A stretch of 64,000 nt of DNA from Paramacrobiotus metropolitanus (lineage: Eukaryota; Tardigrada; Eutardigrada; Parachela; Macrobiotidae): positions 744,001 through 808,000 of the forward strand of contig NW_026570243.1 of the NCBI RefSeq assembly GCF_019649055.1, read 5' to 3'. Positions 27,043 to 37,768 of the stretch are shown here, piece after piece (position 1 is the first letter of the stretch; every line of letters begins with the position of its first letter). The notes under the pieces are model-generated. The model worked only from the letters and a program-made list of their open reading frames with translations, ran no database searches and had not been told where the DNA came from. Both the position numbers and the translations under genes were made by a program.

Positions 27043-27617
27043 TCAACCGACAACAGAAACAGACGGTCTAATTATACAGAACATCTCATCTAAATTAGCC
27101 GATGCTGGTGCTGTTCCCATGACGGAGGCCGCAATCCCGCGTTGAATTTCAATGCTGAACCGCTGGCGCAGATACTCAATCGCCCGTATCTCGCCCGTTT
27201 CTTCGCGTATCATCTGCCCGAGCTCGGTGACCATGCGAAAGGCGTCTGGTCCCAAAGGTCCGAGTGTTTCGACGCCTACTGCACGGAACATGTAGTCCGG
27301 TGTGATGTCACGATACTTCTCCACTTTATCCTAGCTGCTCTGCGCGCGCGCCGCGGCTGCTCCCGCTTGTTTCGATGTTGCCGCGATGTGCGACAAAGCT
27401 ACTGTGCACACACATGTAGCATCCCAGGTCAACATCTTTCCTCTTTCCCACGGTACCAACGTCACTCCGTCGGGGCGCTTACCATTGGTTAGGAAGATAC
27501 CGGGTCGTTCCAGTTCCGTTTCAATACCTGCTGAAGCGAAGGCGCGCTTTAAGGTGGCATTGAGGCCGCTGTGTCTCGACTTCCGGCCCCAGACTTTGCT
27601 GCAGATTGTACAAAATT
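27043..27617 (-). pseudogene. Decayed retroelement fragment (C-terminal part of a non-LTR-type ORF)
   Basis: On the minus strand, adjacent readable segments include an IFLTNGKRPDGVTLVPW-like stretch, TWDATCVCTVALSH, then after an in-frame stop KVEKYRDITPDYMFRAVG and VETLGPLGPDAFRM, and finally RFSIEIQRGIAASVMGTAP. This set and order is the widely distributed tail found downstream of the reverse transcriptase in animal retroelement ORFs. An internal stop near 27330 and frame changes further upstream show that it is dead. No reverse transcriptase core, poly(A) or flanking duplication was found, so this is a truncated remnant. Confidence 0.65.
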
Positions 27618-28044
27618 AATACAAGTACTTACTACTTTCCTCGAACCGGAAGTGAATTCTGCTGTGGCTGTGTCAGCTCGTATAACAGCTACTACTACTA
27701 CTAATTCCGCCAACCGGCAGTGAGGCATGAGCTGCCTCAGTGCTGACCGCTCGGAGGCGGCGCCGACTTAGTTCTGACGTTAAACCTCCGCGCGGGTGCT
27801 TGTTTCGTGTCATTATGTCAGTGGCAAAAAAATTTGAAAAATTTGGATTTATTTCTCCAGTCCTCTCACATCAGGAGAGGCTGGGAAGACCCATTCTGAG
27901 TTTGCATGATGGTTTCTGCTCTCGTTACGTTTTGGTTATGACTTGTTAACAACTTTATACACAGGCATACAGTTTTTTCTTTCGGATCTGTGAACGGTTG
28001 AAGAACTCCTTGTTGATTGTTTGACAAACTTATAGCAAATTATA
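27618..28044. other. DCTN2: Likely DCTN2 promoter and 5' UTR
   Basis: Moderately GC-rich DNA upstream of the DCTN2 start codon, with no TATA box. It contains no exon that I can support. Confidence 0.35.
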
Positions 28045-30787
28045 ATGGCTGTTGTTCCTAAAATAACCGATCTGCCTGGAATCGTAAGTACAAAACTAAG
28101 GACATCATTACGACGTTAAGGACTTGGACGCTGCGGAACTTTATTGTGACGCTGTGCGGGGTTGCGGGGTTTATTTTTTTACGGACGGGAATCCCTTATG
28201 ATTTTTGGCATCTTTTCCCTGAACTGCGGACTGTAGCTGTTGGTTGAATCTGCTTTTTGACAGGCCCACGGTGAACCCGATGTTTACGAGACAGAGGGAA
28301 CGGGGGAGCGGGACAATCGACAGACCGCGCAATATGTTCGTAATCATTATTCTGCATACCTGCTCAGACGGACTATTGTGAAGTTCACCCACCATTTTTT
28401 AATCAGGATATGTCTGAGAACGAAAACATCGAGCGGACTGGCCTGGATGCAGCGCAGGCATATGCGCAGTTTAAAGGAAAATCGGTTCCTGTTTCCGCCA
28501 CAGGTATGGTTTTTTAAATTGAGGATAAGCTTCATAAAATCGCTACTAATCAGTACAGCTGCACAGTAAGTGCAGTCAGTTTTCGAAGTCGATCAGAAGA
28601 TGCAGTCGACTTCCAGGTTTTGTAAAATAATTATTGGAGATTATGTTTAATTCTTCTTATGACTTATCAACCATTATGATTGCGTTTTCGGGAATTTGTT
28701 GCAGTGCTTAAGCATAATTGTGGCAATTTTTTGTAGCAGTTGTGTTGTGTCGATAGTTTGAGCATCACTTGGCGTCTTGTAGACTTTTCCGAGTCCGTAG
28801 CGAGGAGTCGCAAACATGGTTATACGGCGGAAAAAGGATTGGATTTGTACGAAGCGGTGCGTGATGCTCGAAAAAGAATCATCTTTCTTTTGCAGTTTCA
28901 CCAAGAAACTTTCCACATTGTTTTATTAGGAATTAAGTGAAAATTTTAAATTAATTAATTATACGATGAACTTTTCAGAATGGTGAAGGAATGCTGGATG
29001 AAACACTGCAAGAGAGATTCGAGCGCATCCAACGCGACGTGAAGGCACTGGAGACGGATTACGAGATCCTCAGTGCCCAGCAGAAACGCGACGATTCCTT
29101 CCTGCCCTCGGCTGATGCGGATTTCGCCGGCCAGATTGCCCAGTTGAAAGTTATGATGGCCACGCTGGCGGAAAAGCAAGTCCGTACCCCCTCCAAAGCC
29201 ACGTAAGATTTCGTAAACCTGTCGTAGTTTTAGAAAATTTCGCTTGATGCAGTATTCTAATAAAACAAAGCATGGTTTTGCTGGTTATTTTTTCTTCGTG
29301 AGTGGAATCAGTGATTTTATAGGCGCGGTAAAGGGGCATCGAATCCCAGCGATCTCGACAGCAAGAAGAGTGGAGCAGATAACCGAAGCGCGGAGGATAT
29401 GCCGGTATTTTCTAAAATTGATGCTGACTTGCATTAGTTTTGTTTCTTTTGCATGTCCTTGCGATTGTGTTTAATTTAATGATTTTACGTTAAAAACTGA
29501 AATGACATGGGAGTAAAATTTTTGTAATGATTGCTTGGTTTTATCTGCGGTTTTGCAGGCTTCGGCTCTGGAGAATCGCATAAAAAAGCTGGAACAAGCG
29601 TTCGGTACGGAGCGAGAGTTGGTAAAGAGAATCTTTGTCTTCTTCCGTTGTTCGCATTATACCTCCACCAACTAATCCGATTTTTTCTATTTGGTTTAGA
29701 ATGTCCTTGCAACCGATTCATCCAACAGCCTCATGGTATGGCGTGTAAAATGGGACTGGCTTGAGTGTTTGACATTTCCGTATAGCAGGACTGTTATCCG
29801 CAGGCAACGGTGACTATGCTGAAAAACCAGATGAGTCTTTTGGACAAGGACAATTTGGACCAGATTGAAAGCCGTATGCAGCAGTTCCTTCCTAGGCTAA
29901 ACCAGGCGATTGATAAACTCAATCCGACTCACACTTCCGACGAAGAGTTAGATAAAAAGGTGAGATCGCTTGTATTTGTCTCGTCGTCCTTTGTCTCGTC
30001 ATCCTCGTTTGTTGTAGGTTGTTGCAGCGTAGTATTTTTCTGGCTGAAAACTTGTTTGTACAACGCTATTTGTTTTACGCGCTGAATTATTAAATCCCGG
30101 ATACTTTGGCTAATTGTTTGAATGTGAATGTTTTGCGGGCCTGGAATTTAGTTGCGGGAAGCAGTGCAAAATCAGACATTGGGTTTTGCAGTGATGACAA
30201 ACATTTTTTACTCTTTCTTCATGTGTTGATTTAAAATTCTTAACTACATCGTCCATATTTGTCTTGTTAATCTCTTGTTTCTTGGAGCTTTTGCAGATTA
30301 ACTAAAAAATATCCTCTTTACAGATAAACGAAGCGTACGCGATGTTGAAAGGATGGAGCGGCACAATTGATAGAGTGCAAGCTGTCGTCGATAGACTGGT
30401 GGCTCTGAAGGCTGTTCACGAACAAGGTTTGACATTGCTGCATTTGCCGTCTAATTTGTTCCGGATTGAAAACTGTTTTATGTGTCATTGTAGCTTCCAC
30501 CTATGTGCAGATCCATGATCAGGTTGATAAAATGCAGAAACAGCTCTTCACAAAGATGGCAGATCTCGAAAAATCCAATGAAGCGGTAAGTAAGATATGC
30601 AATGTGAAACCATGTTAAAATCTCAGATTGTGAAATACAACGGAGGGAATTGTTAGTTCCAATTAGCAGTTAATGTTCCTTTTTCCCACAGCATCACTTA
30701 TATTTGCAGGCTAAAGAGTCATTTTCTCAAATCATTGGAACAATAACGCGTGATATTGAGCAGCTGGAATCTCGACTGAAGAAGTGA
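28045..30787 (+). CDS. DCTN2: Dynactin subunit 2 (dynamitin, p50)
   Basis: Twelve exons join in phase to 371 residues (human about 400): 28045-28083, 28264-28335, 28407-28503, 28783-28856, 28979-29202, 29323-29404, 29559-29621, 29700-29735, 29804-29959, 30324-30426, 30494-30585, 30710-30787. Dynamitin is a coiled-coil subunit of the dynactin shoulder, which connects cytoplasmic dynein to cargo. The N-terminus has the diagnostic PKITDLPGI followed by EPDVYETEGTG. A GYTAEKGLDLYEANGEGML block matches the GYESGEYEMLGEG region of vertebrate p50. Long heptad-rich segments follow, e.g. ALENRIKKLEQAFG, NLDQIESRMQQFLPRL and DQVDKMQKQLFTKM, and the protein ends RLKK. Two donors (GTTCGT after exon 2, GTATTT after exon 6) are weak and chosen by phase. 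Confidence 0.92.
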
Positions 30788-30941
30788 TTGGGTGCTTGAT
30801 TTTTTAGAAAATGTGCACGGTGTGCAGCCTGTTTCCTTTTGGCTGTAAATTTGTTGTTGTGGTTGACTTTTTTATCCATTTTATCTGCTTTTATGCCAGT
30901 TATTTTGTAATGCTTGAGTGATTGAATCATATGATGGAGTA

Positions 30942-30947
30942 AATAAA
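30942..30947 (+). terminator. DCTN2: Polyadenylation signal of DCTN2
   Basis: AATAAA 155 nt after the DCTN2 stop codon. Confidence 0.6.
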
Positions 30948-31760
30948 TCAGTGTTCATTAAAATCTATGACAATTGGCCTAACTCGGTAAAAATAAACGA
31001 ATCTTTATTCCGATCCAGGTTTATACATAGGTGCATGTTAAAGTAAACGGTCATGATCGCTTCTCAGTAGTTTTGCAGTCTAATGGTGAATTGGACCATG
31101 ATGCTTTATGTGAAGCTGTTTTTACAACAGAAAATTAGATGTGCATTTTTTTGTGGAAAAAGGTTGAATTATGATCGAATTTGGCGGAAATTGATACGGT
31201 TTCCTTCGGTCAGACGCGCTCCGTCGCTACCTGAAAATTTGAAACAGAGTACTACTTGCTGAGTAGGTTTTTGTTACATGCTTACAATGACTTGAATAAC
31301 TTAATGATTTTTAATGTTATTTTACATTTAAATTAAGCGCTCACGGATTTTACGTGTGTTGTATCATGTTTTGAGCATGTTGGGCTCCGTGTATTGTACA
31401 TACGTACTCTGTACAAGTACTCTGGCCTATGATTTTATGAATATCTTTACAATTTCCGGTGGGTGGTGGCTTTGGAAACGTTGTGAGACTTGTGCCGGTA
31501 TAAGCTGTGTAAAACCTGTTATGAAAGCGAGATACTCGCTATTATGGATTGGTACAGTAGGTGGTAAGTGGCAACGATATTTATGGATGCTTCCTTCGCA
31601 ATGGGTTTGTAAAATGACAGATTTAGTTTTGCCGTGTTGTAGTTACTTCCCCGAAAATTACGTGAGTTATTTTTCCTGCTGCAGCTGCTGATTAACGTTT
31701 CATTCATTTCTTGATTTCTGGACAGTGACCATTTCGCTTGACCGCTTTACCGGCTTCAAA
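30948..31760. other. Intergenic region upstream of ornithine aminotransferase copy 1
   Basis: Promoter region of copy 1. The 111-codon frame at 31356-31691 has no recognisable motif. A short segment ATTTCGCTTGACC just before the start codon is shared with copy 2. Confidence 0.4.
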
Positions 31761-34700
31761 ATGCCATCTCCTGAATGCGATATTCAGAACCCTCGTCCAG
31801 GCCATAATATTAAGGATGAAACCAACCTGCCACAAAAAGAGTACATGGAGCGAGAAGAGAAGTAAATCAGTCAGTGGGGATTTGTGTGTCGGTATGGAAT
31901 CGTACGTGAGATTATATAAAAGCTGGATGGTTGTTGTTTACATAATAGGTACAACTGCCATATCTATCATACAGTTCCGGTTGTTCTCGCCCGTGGGAAA
32001 GGTAAGTTACGTGTTTTTCAGCAAATTACTTTATTGCTACTGTAGAATAATAATTCTGTTTGTTCGAAATTAAATTCGCAGTAGCGTATAAGTGGGAGGT
32101 TAGCGTTGTGGCGGTTTGTCAGTAACAACCTTTTATAAAAAAAGTACTTTCTGTACTTGCATTGAGCAGATTGTTTTGCCATACCAGTATATATCCGTAC
32201 TCGTAAAGATCTTCAGGTTCAAAACGAAAGCTAACTACTGTTGAAACACTGTAGGTGTGCATCTCTGGGACACAGATGGACGCCGATATTACGATTTTTT
32301 GAGCGCATACAGCGCCGTCAATCAAGGTCACTGTCATCCCGATATTCTCAAAGCCCTGGTGGATCAAGCAAGCGTCCTGACATTAGCCAGCCGGGCGTTC
32401 TATAACAATGTTCTGGGTAAGGAACGTTGCATTATATATGAGCGAAAAATAATTTCCTGTCACTTGTTACAGGCGAACATTTGGTCGTATGATCACAGCT
32501 TTATTCGGATATGACAAGGTTTTGCCAATGAATACAGGTATCTGAAGCAAAGCTTTTTTCCGGCTTATGTAAAAATACTCGTATATTATTATGTTAGCGA
32601 AATAGTCATCTTTATGCGTAACAGGCGTGGAAGCCAACGAAACGGCTTGTAAACTGGCGCGACGGTGGGGATACAGAGTGAAAAAGATCCCGGATAACGA
32701 AGCAGTTATCATTTTCGCTGAGGGGAATTTCTGCGGCCGGACAATGGCGGCCATCTCCGCCTCGACGGAACCTGCAAATTACGCCGGCTTCGGACCTTAC
32801 ATGCCTGGATTTCGCATTATTCCGTACAATAACCTAAGCGCATTAGAGGTGTGTTTTCATTATTTTGTACGAGAAGAAGCTGTGATAATAAACCTGCACA
32901 GTAACTGAGACAGCGTGAGCAATTCGTAAAAATATGACTGTAGCAGACACGATAATGCGAAAATAAAGTTATGCAATACACGGTGACCGTCCATGGAAAC
33001 GTCAACGTTCATTTGCACTTTGCAGGAAGCTTGTCAACATCCCAACGTCTGCGCCTTCATCGTTGAGCCGATCCAGGGTGAAGCCGGAATAATCGTCCCC
33101 GATGAAGGTTACTTGAAGGGCGTGCGGGAGATCTGCACCAAATACAACGTTCTGTTCATCGCCGACGAAATCCAGACGGGACTGGGCCGCACTGGGAGGT
33201 AAGTAACACTTGCTTATATAGTCTCCGTGAAGCGGGCGAAGCGCTGTTTGCATCTGACTGGTACAGCATACTGAAGAGTGAAGGATAAAATTTTCCCCGG
33301 GGTGCCGGGTGTTAATTCGCTTAAATTTTCGGTTGGATTCACTTGATATGCGCATTACTTCAGAAGAACAATAGGATTTTGACTTATGAATTTGGTATGT
33401 TATAATATATGCGATTATCTTAAAGTTATTCTAGGCGGTTGTGTTGTGATCATGAAGATGTTCGGCCTGATATTGTTACATTGGGTAAAGCATTATCCGG
33501 AGGGATTATGGCGGTAAGTCAGTACTCATTGTTAATTTTATGTATAACGTGTTGCGGACTTTCGAGTTGGCAACTATTCTCGGTTGCTGTGGTTAACAGC
33601 GTTTATTGCTAACATTGTTTGTGATTGTAGGTTTCGGCAGTTCTGGCCGATAACGAGGTAATGTTAACGATCAAACCCGGCGAACACGGTTCGACATATG
33701 GCGGAAATCCGTTGGCGTGTCGCGTGGCTTCGGCTGCTCTGGACGTTTTGGAGAACGAGCACCTAGCCGCTCGGGCGGACAAGCTGGGTCATCGGTTGCG
33801 CGAAGAACTCAAGGCCCATCTCCCCTCGGACATCGTTACGTGTGTCCGCGGAAAAGGTCTCATGAATGCCATCGTCTTAGCGCCGCGTGAGTTTCACCTA
33901 AACATTTTTTCGTTAACGTTATACATTTTCGCGGTTGTGAATTTTACCTGTATAACCGGTTAAGTTGTGAATATAGCGCTCGTTTTTCTCGATACTTTGC
34001 CTTTCATTGTTGCCAAAAAATATTGCTTGACATAACAAATTTACCGCATAATAACAACTTGACTTGCAATTAGTTATTAGTAGTATGCATTAAACTAAAT
34101 GGAATAACGTTGGCGTGCGAGATCCGGTTTGGTGATCGGCATATCCACTGCTTTCCATCGTCCCATTGCGATCAGCTAATCGAGGCGTTAAATACAGTAG
34201 GATCAAAAGAGATTTGAGAACACCAAAACGAATCGGATACGGTTAAATCTCTGGGATGATAACGTAAAACGATCAAAAGTCATGTTTGATGTGAAAATCC
34301 ACGGAAGCAATACAACACAAAATTAGCTGAGCAAAGATGCAAAGTAGTCAGAACGCAAACAACTGAAATCAATTTTTACGCACCCGGCAAGTTGCCGGAC
34401 TGAAAGAACAGAGCAGCCGCTGACGCTGGCAGTCGCAAGTGAAAAGTGGAAATATAATATATACTATAATATAATATATACTGTAATAGTTCGACGTTCG
34501 ACGTGAATAGCCAATAGGCTCAATACGGTGATGGACTGTATAAGCAGAATTATGGGACGCAAATAATATCTCGCGAACAAGACGAAATTGCCTTGATATC
34601 CAACAAATGTCCAGATCGATCAGCAGGATTACAGAACAAAACTGTTTAATGACAGAAGAACTGGTCAATTTTAGAATTATGAATCACTGTATAAGCGATT

Positions 34701-37700
34701 AGGAGAACCTTATGACTGTCATCAGGCGGCAAGTTACGTAACTGAACAGTATGGTCATCACTAAGGAATGAAGAACTGAGATGCAAGCAGAAGGCAATGC
34801 ATATTGTACACCCGAATAGAAGCCATCAAAGGAACCGAAACGACAACAAAGGAATCATGATGCGGGTTTCCACTAAACACATGTGACTAACGGATATAAG
34901 CATTAAGCAATTATGAGGCATCAAGCGGAACCAAACGACAAAATCATTGAAACACAATGAGACACAATGAAATAAAATTAAACAGAAGAACTGCGGTGCC
35001 GCAAAGATATGCCGTGAAACGTTTTCTGCGTAGACACGGAAATGTGATGCTGGTTAACGCATTTTACGGTAAAATCTGGAAATACTAACCAAAGGCCACC
35101 AGAAAATATTGGTAATAAGTATCCATCGATAAATACAAGACAGATATATTACAGGACACACCGTTAATGGCACCAGTGAAATTAATTCAAGAGAAGCGTA
35201 AAGTAAAAGAAAGAATAATATTGAATATGAACAGAGATGTAATAAATAACAGAAAAGCAAAACAGGGATAATAAAATACGATTATAGCAACGGTGAAATG
35301 AGGATACAATAAATAACAGCAGTAACAATAAATGACAATGAATAACACATATAAGACTGCAAGAGTAAGAGCGTGAACAAATGAATCAGCAATATTCAGA
35401 CTGAAAGAACAGCGCAATCGCCCATGTGGTGGTAGTCTAAATTTACTCGATTTCAGATTATAGAACACCGTTTACTGAAACTTCAATGAAGAGAACAAAC
35501 AGGACGCTCTAAAGTAACAACAAGAGCAGGGATAAGGATAACAGAAATAAGGATATACAAACAATAGAACCGGGATGCAACAAACAACAGGAATAGAAAT
35601 AACGGGAGAAAAGAATAAGAATCATAATAATTATCACGGATAACCAATATCAGGGATGACAAGTAGAAATAAATAACAGGGTAACGAAGATAAAAATAAT
35701 TCGGATAACAATGGGGATAACAATAACAGGACGAATAAAAATTATAACAACAAACAATAGTAAAACGGAGATAATACAGCAATTATAACAATAACTGATC
35801 ATGACCACAGCAAGAGCCACGGGACATAATAATAACAATAGTGTTTTAAATAAAAAATAAGAAGGTAAAATAATAATAAGCACAATATTACCAATAACAA
35901 CAAATAATGATAAAATAACAATAATAATAATAATAATACATAAATAATATATATAAAAATAAAGGTAAAATTTTGTACACAAATATCAAATATGTATAAG
36001 ATATAGTATGCATACAATACGATAGAATACAATGCAGTAAATAAAACGTAATAATACATCATAGTAACTAGTACAGTTTAATAATACAATATAATAATAC
36101 GATAAAATAACACAATAAATAATATATTATAATACATATACCAATAATACTGTATTATATATTATAATACACATAACAATATTTACACACGCACAATAGG
36201 TACACAATATACACAATGGAATTGTCAATAATAAAAATGATAATGAAGTCTATAAATAACAAAATATACAATAATATAAAATATATTAATAATAAAACAT
36301 AATATATCATAAAATCTATCAATAATTTGTTTTGACATACCTTTTATTGAAATGTGTAAAACCATACACGGTATGTAATAATAGTATGACGAATCTATAC
36401 ATATTGAATCAATCCTTGAAGATTGTGATATAATGATACAAGCAATATAATAATAATGACAATGATATTGATAATATTATATATAATAACAATATATATA
36501 ATAACAATATTAATGATGATATATATAATAATAATATTTATAATAATAATAACCAATAATAAAATTTATGTTGTAATGCATATCACAAATATGTAAGCCT
36601 ACAACATGTATACAATATAAAATAATTTAATATATAATACTAATATCTATGTACAAATATAAAATCTATGTAATAGATCAGGAGCACACTAGCTCGTATT
36701 ATATAGGGAATGACCTAATGGAAATAACAAATGTTGACGTGCGAGATGGCCGTCCACGTTCTAGAATGAGTAGCCAGAATGCAAGCAAATGAAGTTAGGC
36801 GTTTGTGCACGGCAATATGCCGGGCTGAAAGAACAGGGCAACCGCCAATATGGTGATAGTCACAAATAAAAAGCAAAATATATTATGCAAATGGAAATTA
36901 TTACTAATCCTCGATAAAGAAAACGTAAATAGGGACCTCCAAAAATTGATGTACGAAACACAAGCGTATATACAAATCATGAGAGACGACGTAATAATTG
37001 TCGACACAAGATATGCCGCGGACGAGATTACGCCATAACATAATGCAGGAGCATATGGCAGTAGCAAATACACTAAAGCACAGCAACATGGAATTTCTTC
37101 AAGAATTTTTACAAATCAACCACTTGGTGAAATCAAGAACTTATCTGTCTGTAACTATCTATACGTGAGTACAGCAGAACAGCATGGAAGTTTGAACGCG
37201 AAAATCGCAAAATCGCGTTCGACGTGAACTACATCAAAAAATCTTTGCAAATGAACACTGAGATGTAAAGCTGCTAAAGGCAGCATGAAACCAGAGCAAT
37301 CTCAAGGAATACCATCTGACCACCCAGATGGCCAGCAATAAATCTCAACCGCGACAGCACATTAATGTCAAAGGCGAGACAAAATCATGCCGCTCGCCAG
37401 AATTAACATTCATTATCTCCGATAATTCCTTTTAGTAGTATGCATTAACAAAATGAAGTATTTGCGCCGTCTCCATTTGTATTACCGGTAAATTCATGCG
37501 TACTGCAGACTCCAGATACAATTAAAAAACAATCACAAATAGTTTTTAATATAGCGACATCATGCCACCTAAGTACAGTCAGACTCGGCTACTGTTTTCA
37601 GAATACAACGCCTGGGATGTTTGCATCCGCCTGAAGGACAACGGTCTGTTGGCAAAATCTATAAAAAACGATATTATCCGGTTGGCCCCTCCTTTAATCA

Positions 37701-37768
37701 TGAAGGACGAAGACCTGAGCGAATGCATGGAGATCATCCAAAGAACCATCCTGTCCCTTAAAAAATAG
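31761..37768 (+). CDS. OAT: Ornithine aminotransferase, copy 1 (probably damaged)
   Basis: Exons 31761-31861, 31949-32001, 32255-32416, 32473-32537, 32625-32848, 33026-33198, 33435-33513, 33631-33886 and 37602-37768 correspond one to one with copy 2. The enzyme is a PLP-dependent fold-type I transaminase that converts ornithine and 2-oxoglutarate to glutamate semialdehyde and glutamate. Conserved motifs are present: [49 protein letters not shown] and LGKALSGG with the PLP lysine. However, exon 4 is 65 nt against 63 in copy 2 and runs into TGA; only an internal acceptor at 32498 (exon 32499-32537) would restore frame, deleting eight residues. In addition, GGIMP is GGIMA, and the conserved KPTHGD near the C-terminus is KSIKND. 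It is either a decaying duplicate or a gene using a shortened exon 4. Confidence 0.85.
34077..37448. mobile_element. 3.3-kb A-rich insertion with 17-bp flanking direct repeats, in the last intron of OAT copy 1
   Basis: The 17-bp sequence TTAGTAGTATGCATTAA occurs at 34077-34093 and again at 37432-37448, bracketing DNA absent from the corresponding 486-bp intron of copy 2. The plus strand is extremely A-rich, with long AAT/AAC-type runs (about 34930-36700). Three copies of CTGAAAGAACAG followed by a GCA(A/G)(C/T)CGC-like block lie at 34400, 35401 and 36825, and a GTGCGAGAT block recurs near 34114 and 36740, so the interior is itself repetitive. No coding frame is credible. The long target-site duplication suggests target-primed retrotransposition (LINE- or SINE-like), but no reverse transcriptase is present. 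Confidence 0.55.
35860..36560. repeat. AAT/ATA-rich low-complexity tract
   Basis: Long runs of imperfect AAT, ATAAT and TATA repeats, almost without G or C. It lies within the A-rich insertion and produces spurious poly-Tyr/Leu/Ile open frames on the minus strand. Confidence 0.8.

Noticed and set aside
35054-36062. Minus-strand frames rich in Tyr, Leu and Ile that look like membrane proteins
   Set aside because: They are translations of AAT/AAC low-complexity DNA within the A-rich insertion, with no start context or conserved motif.
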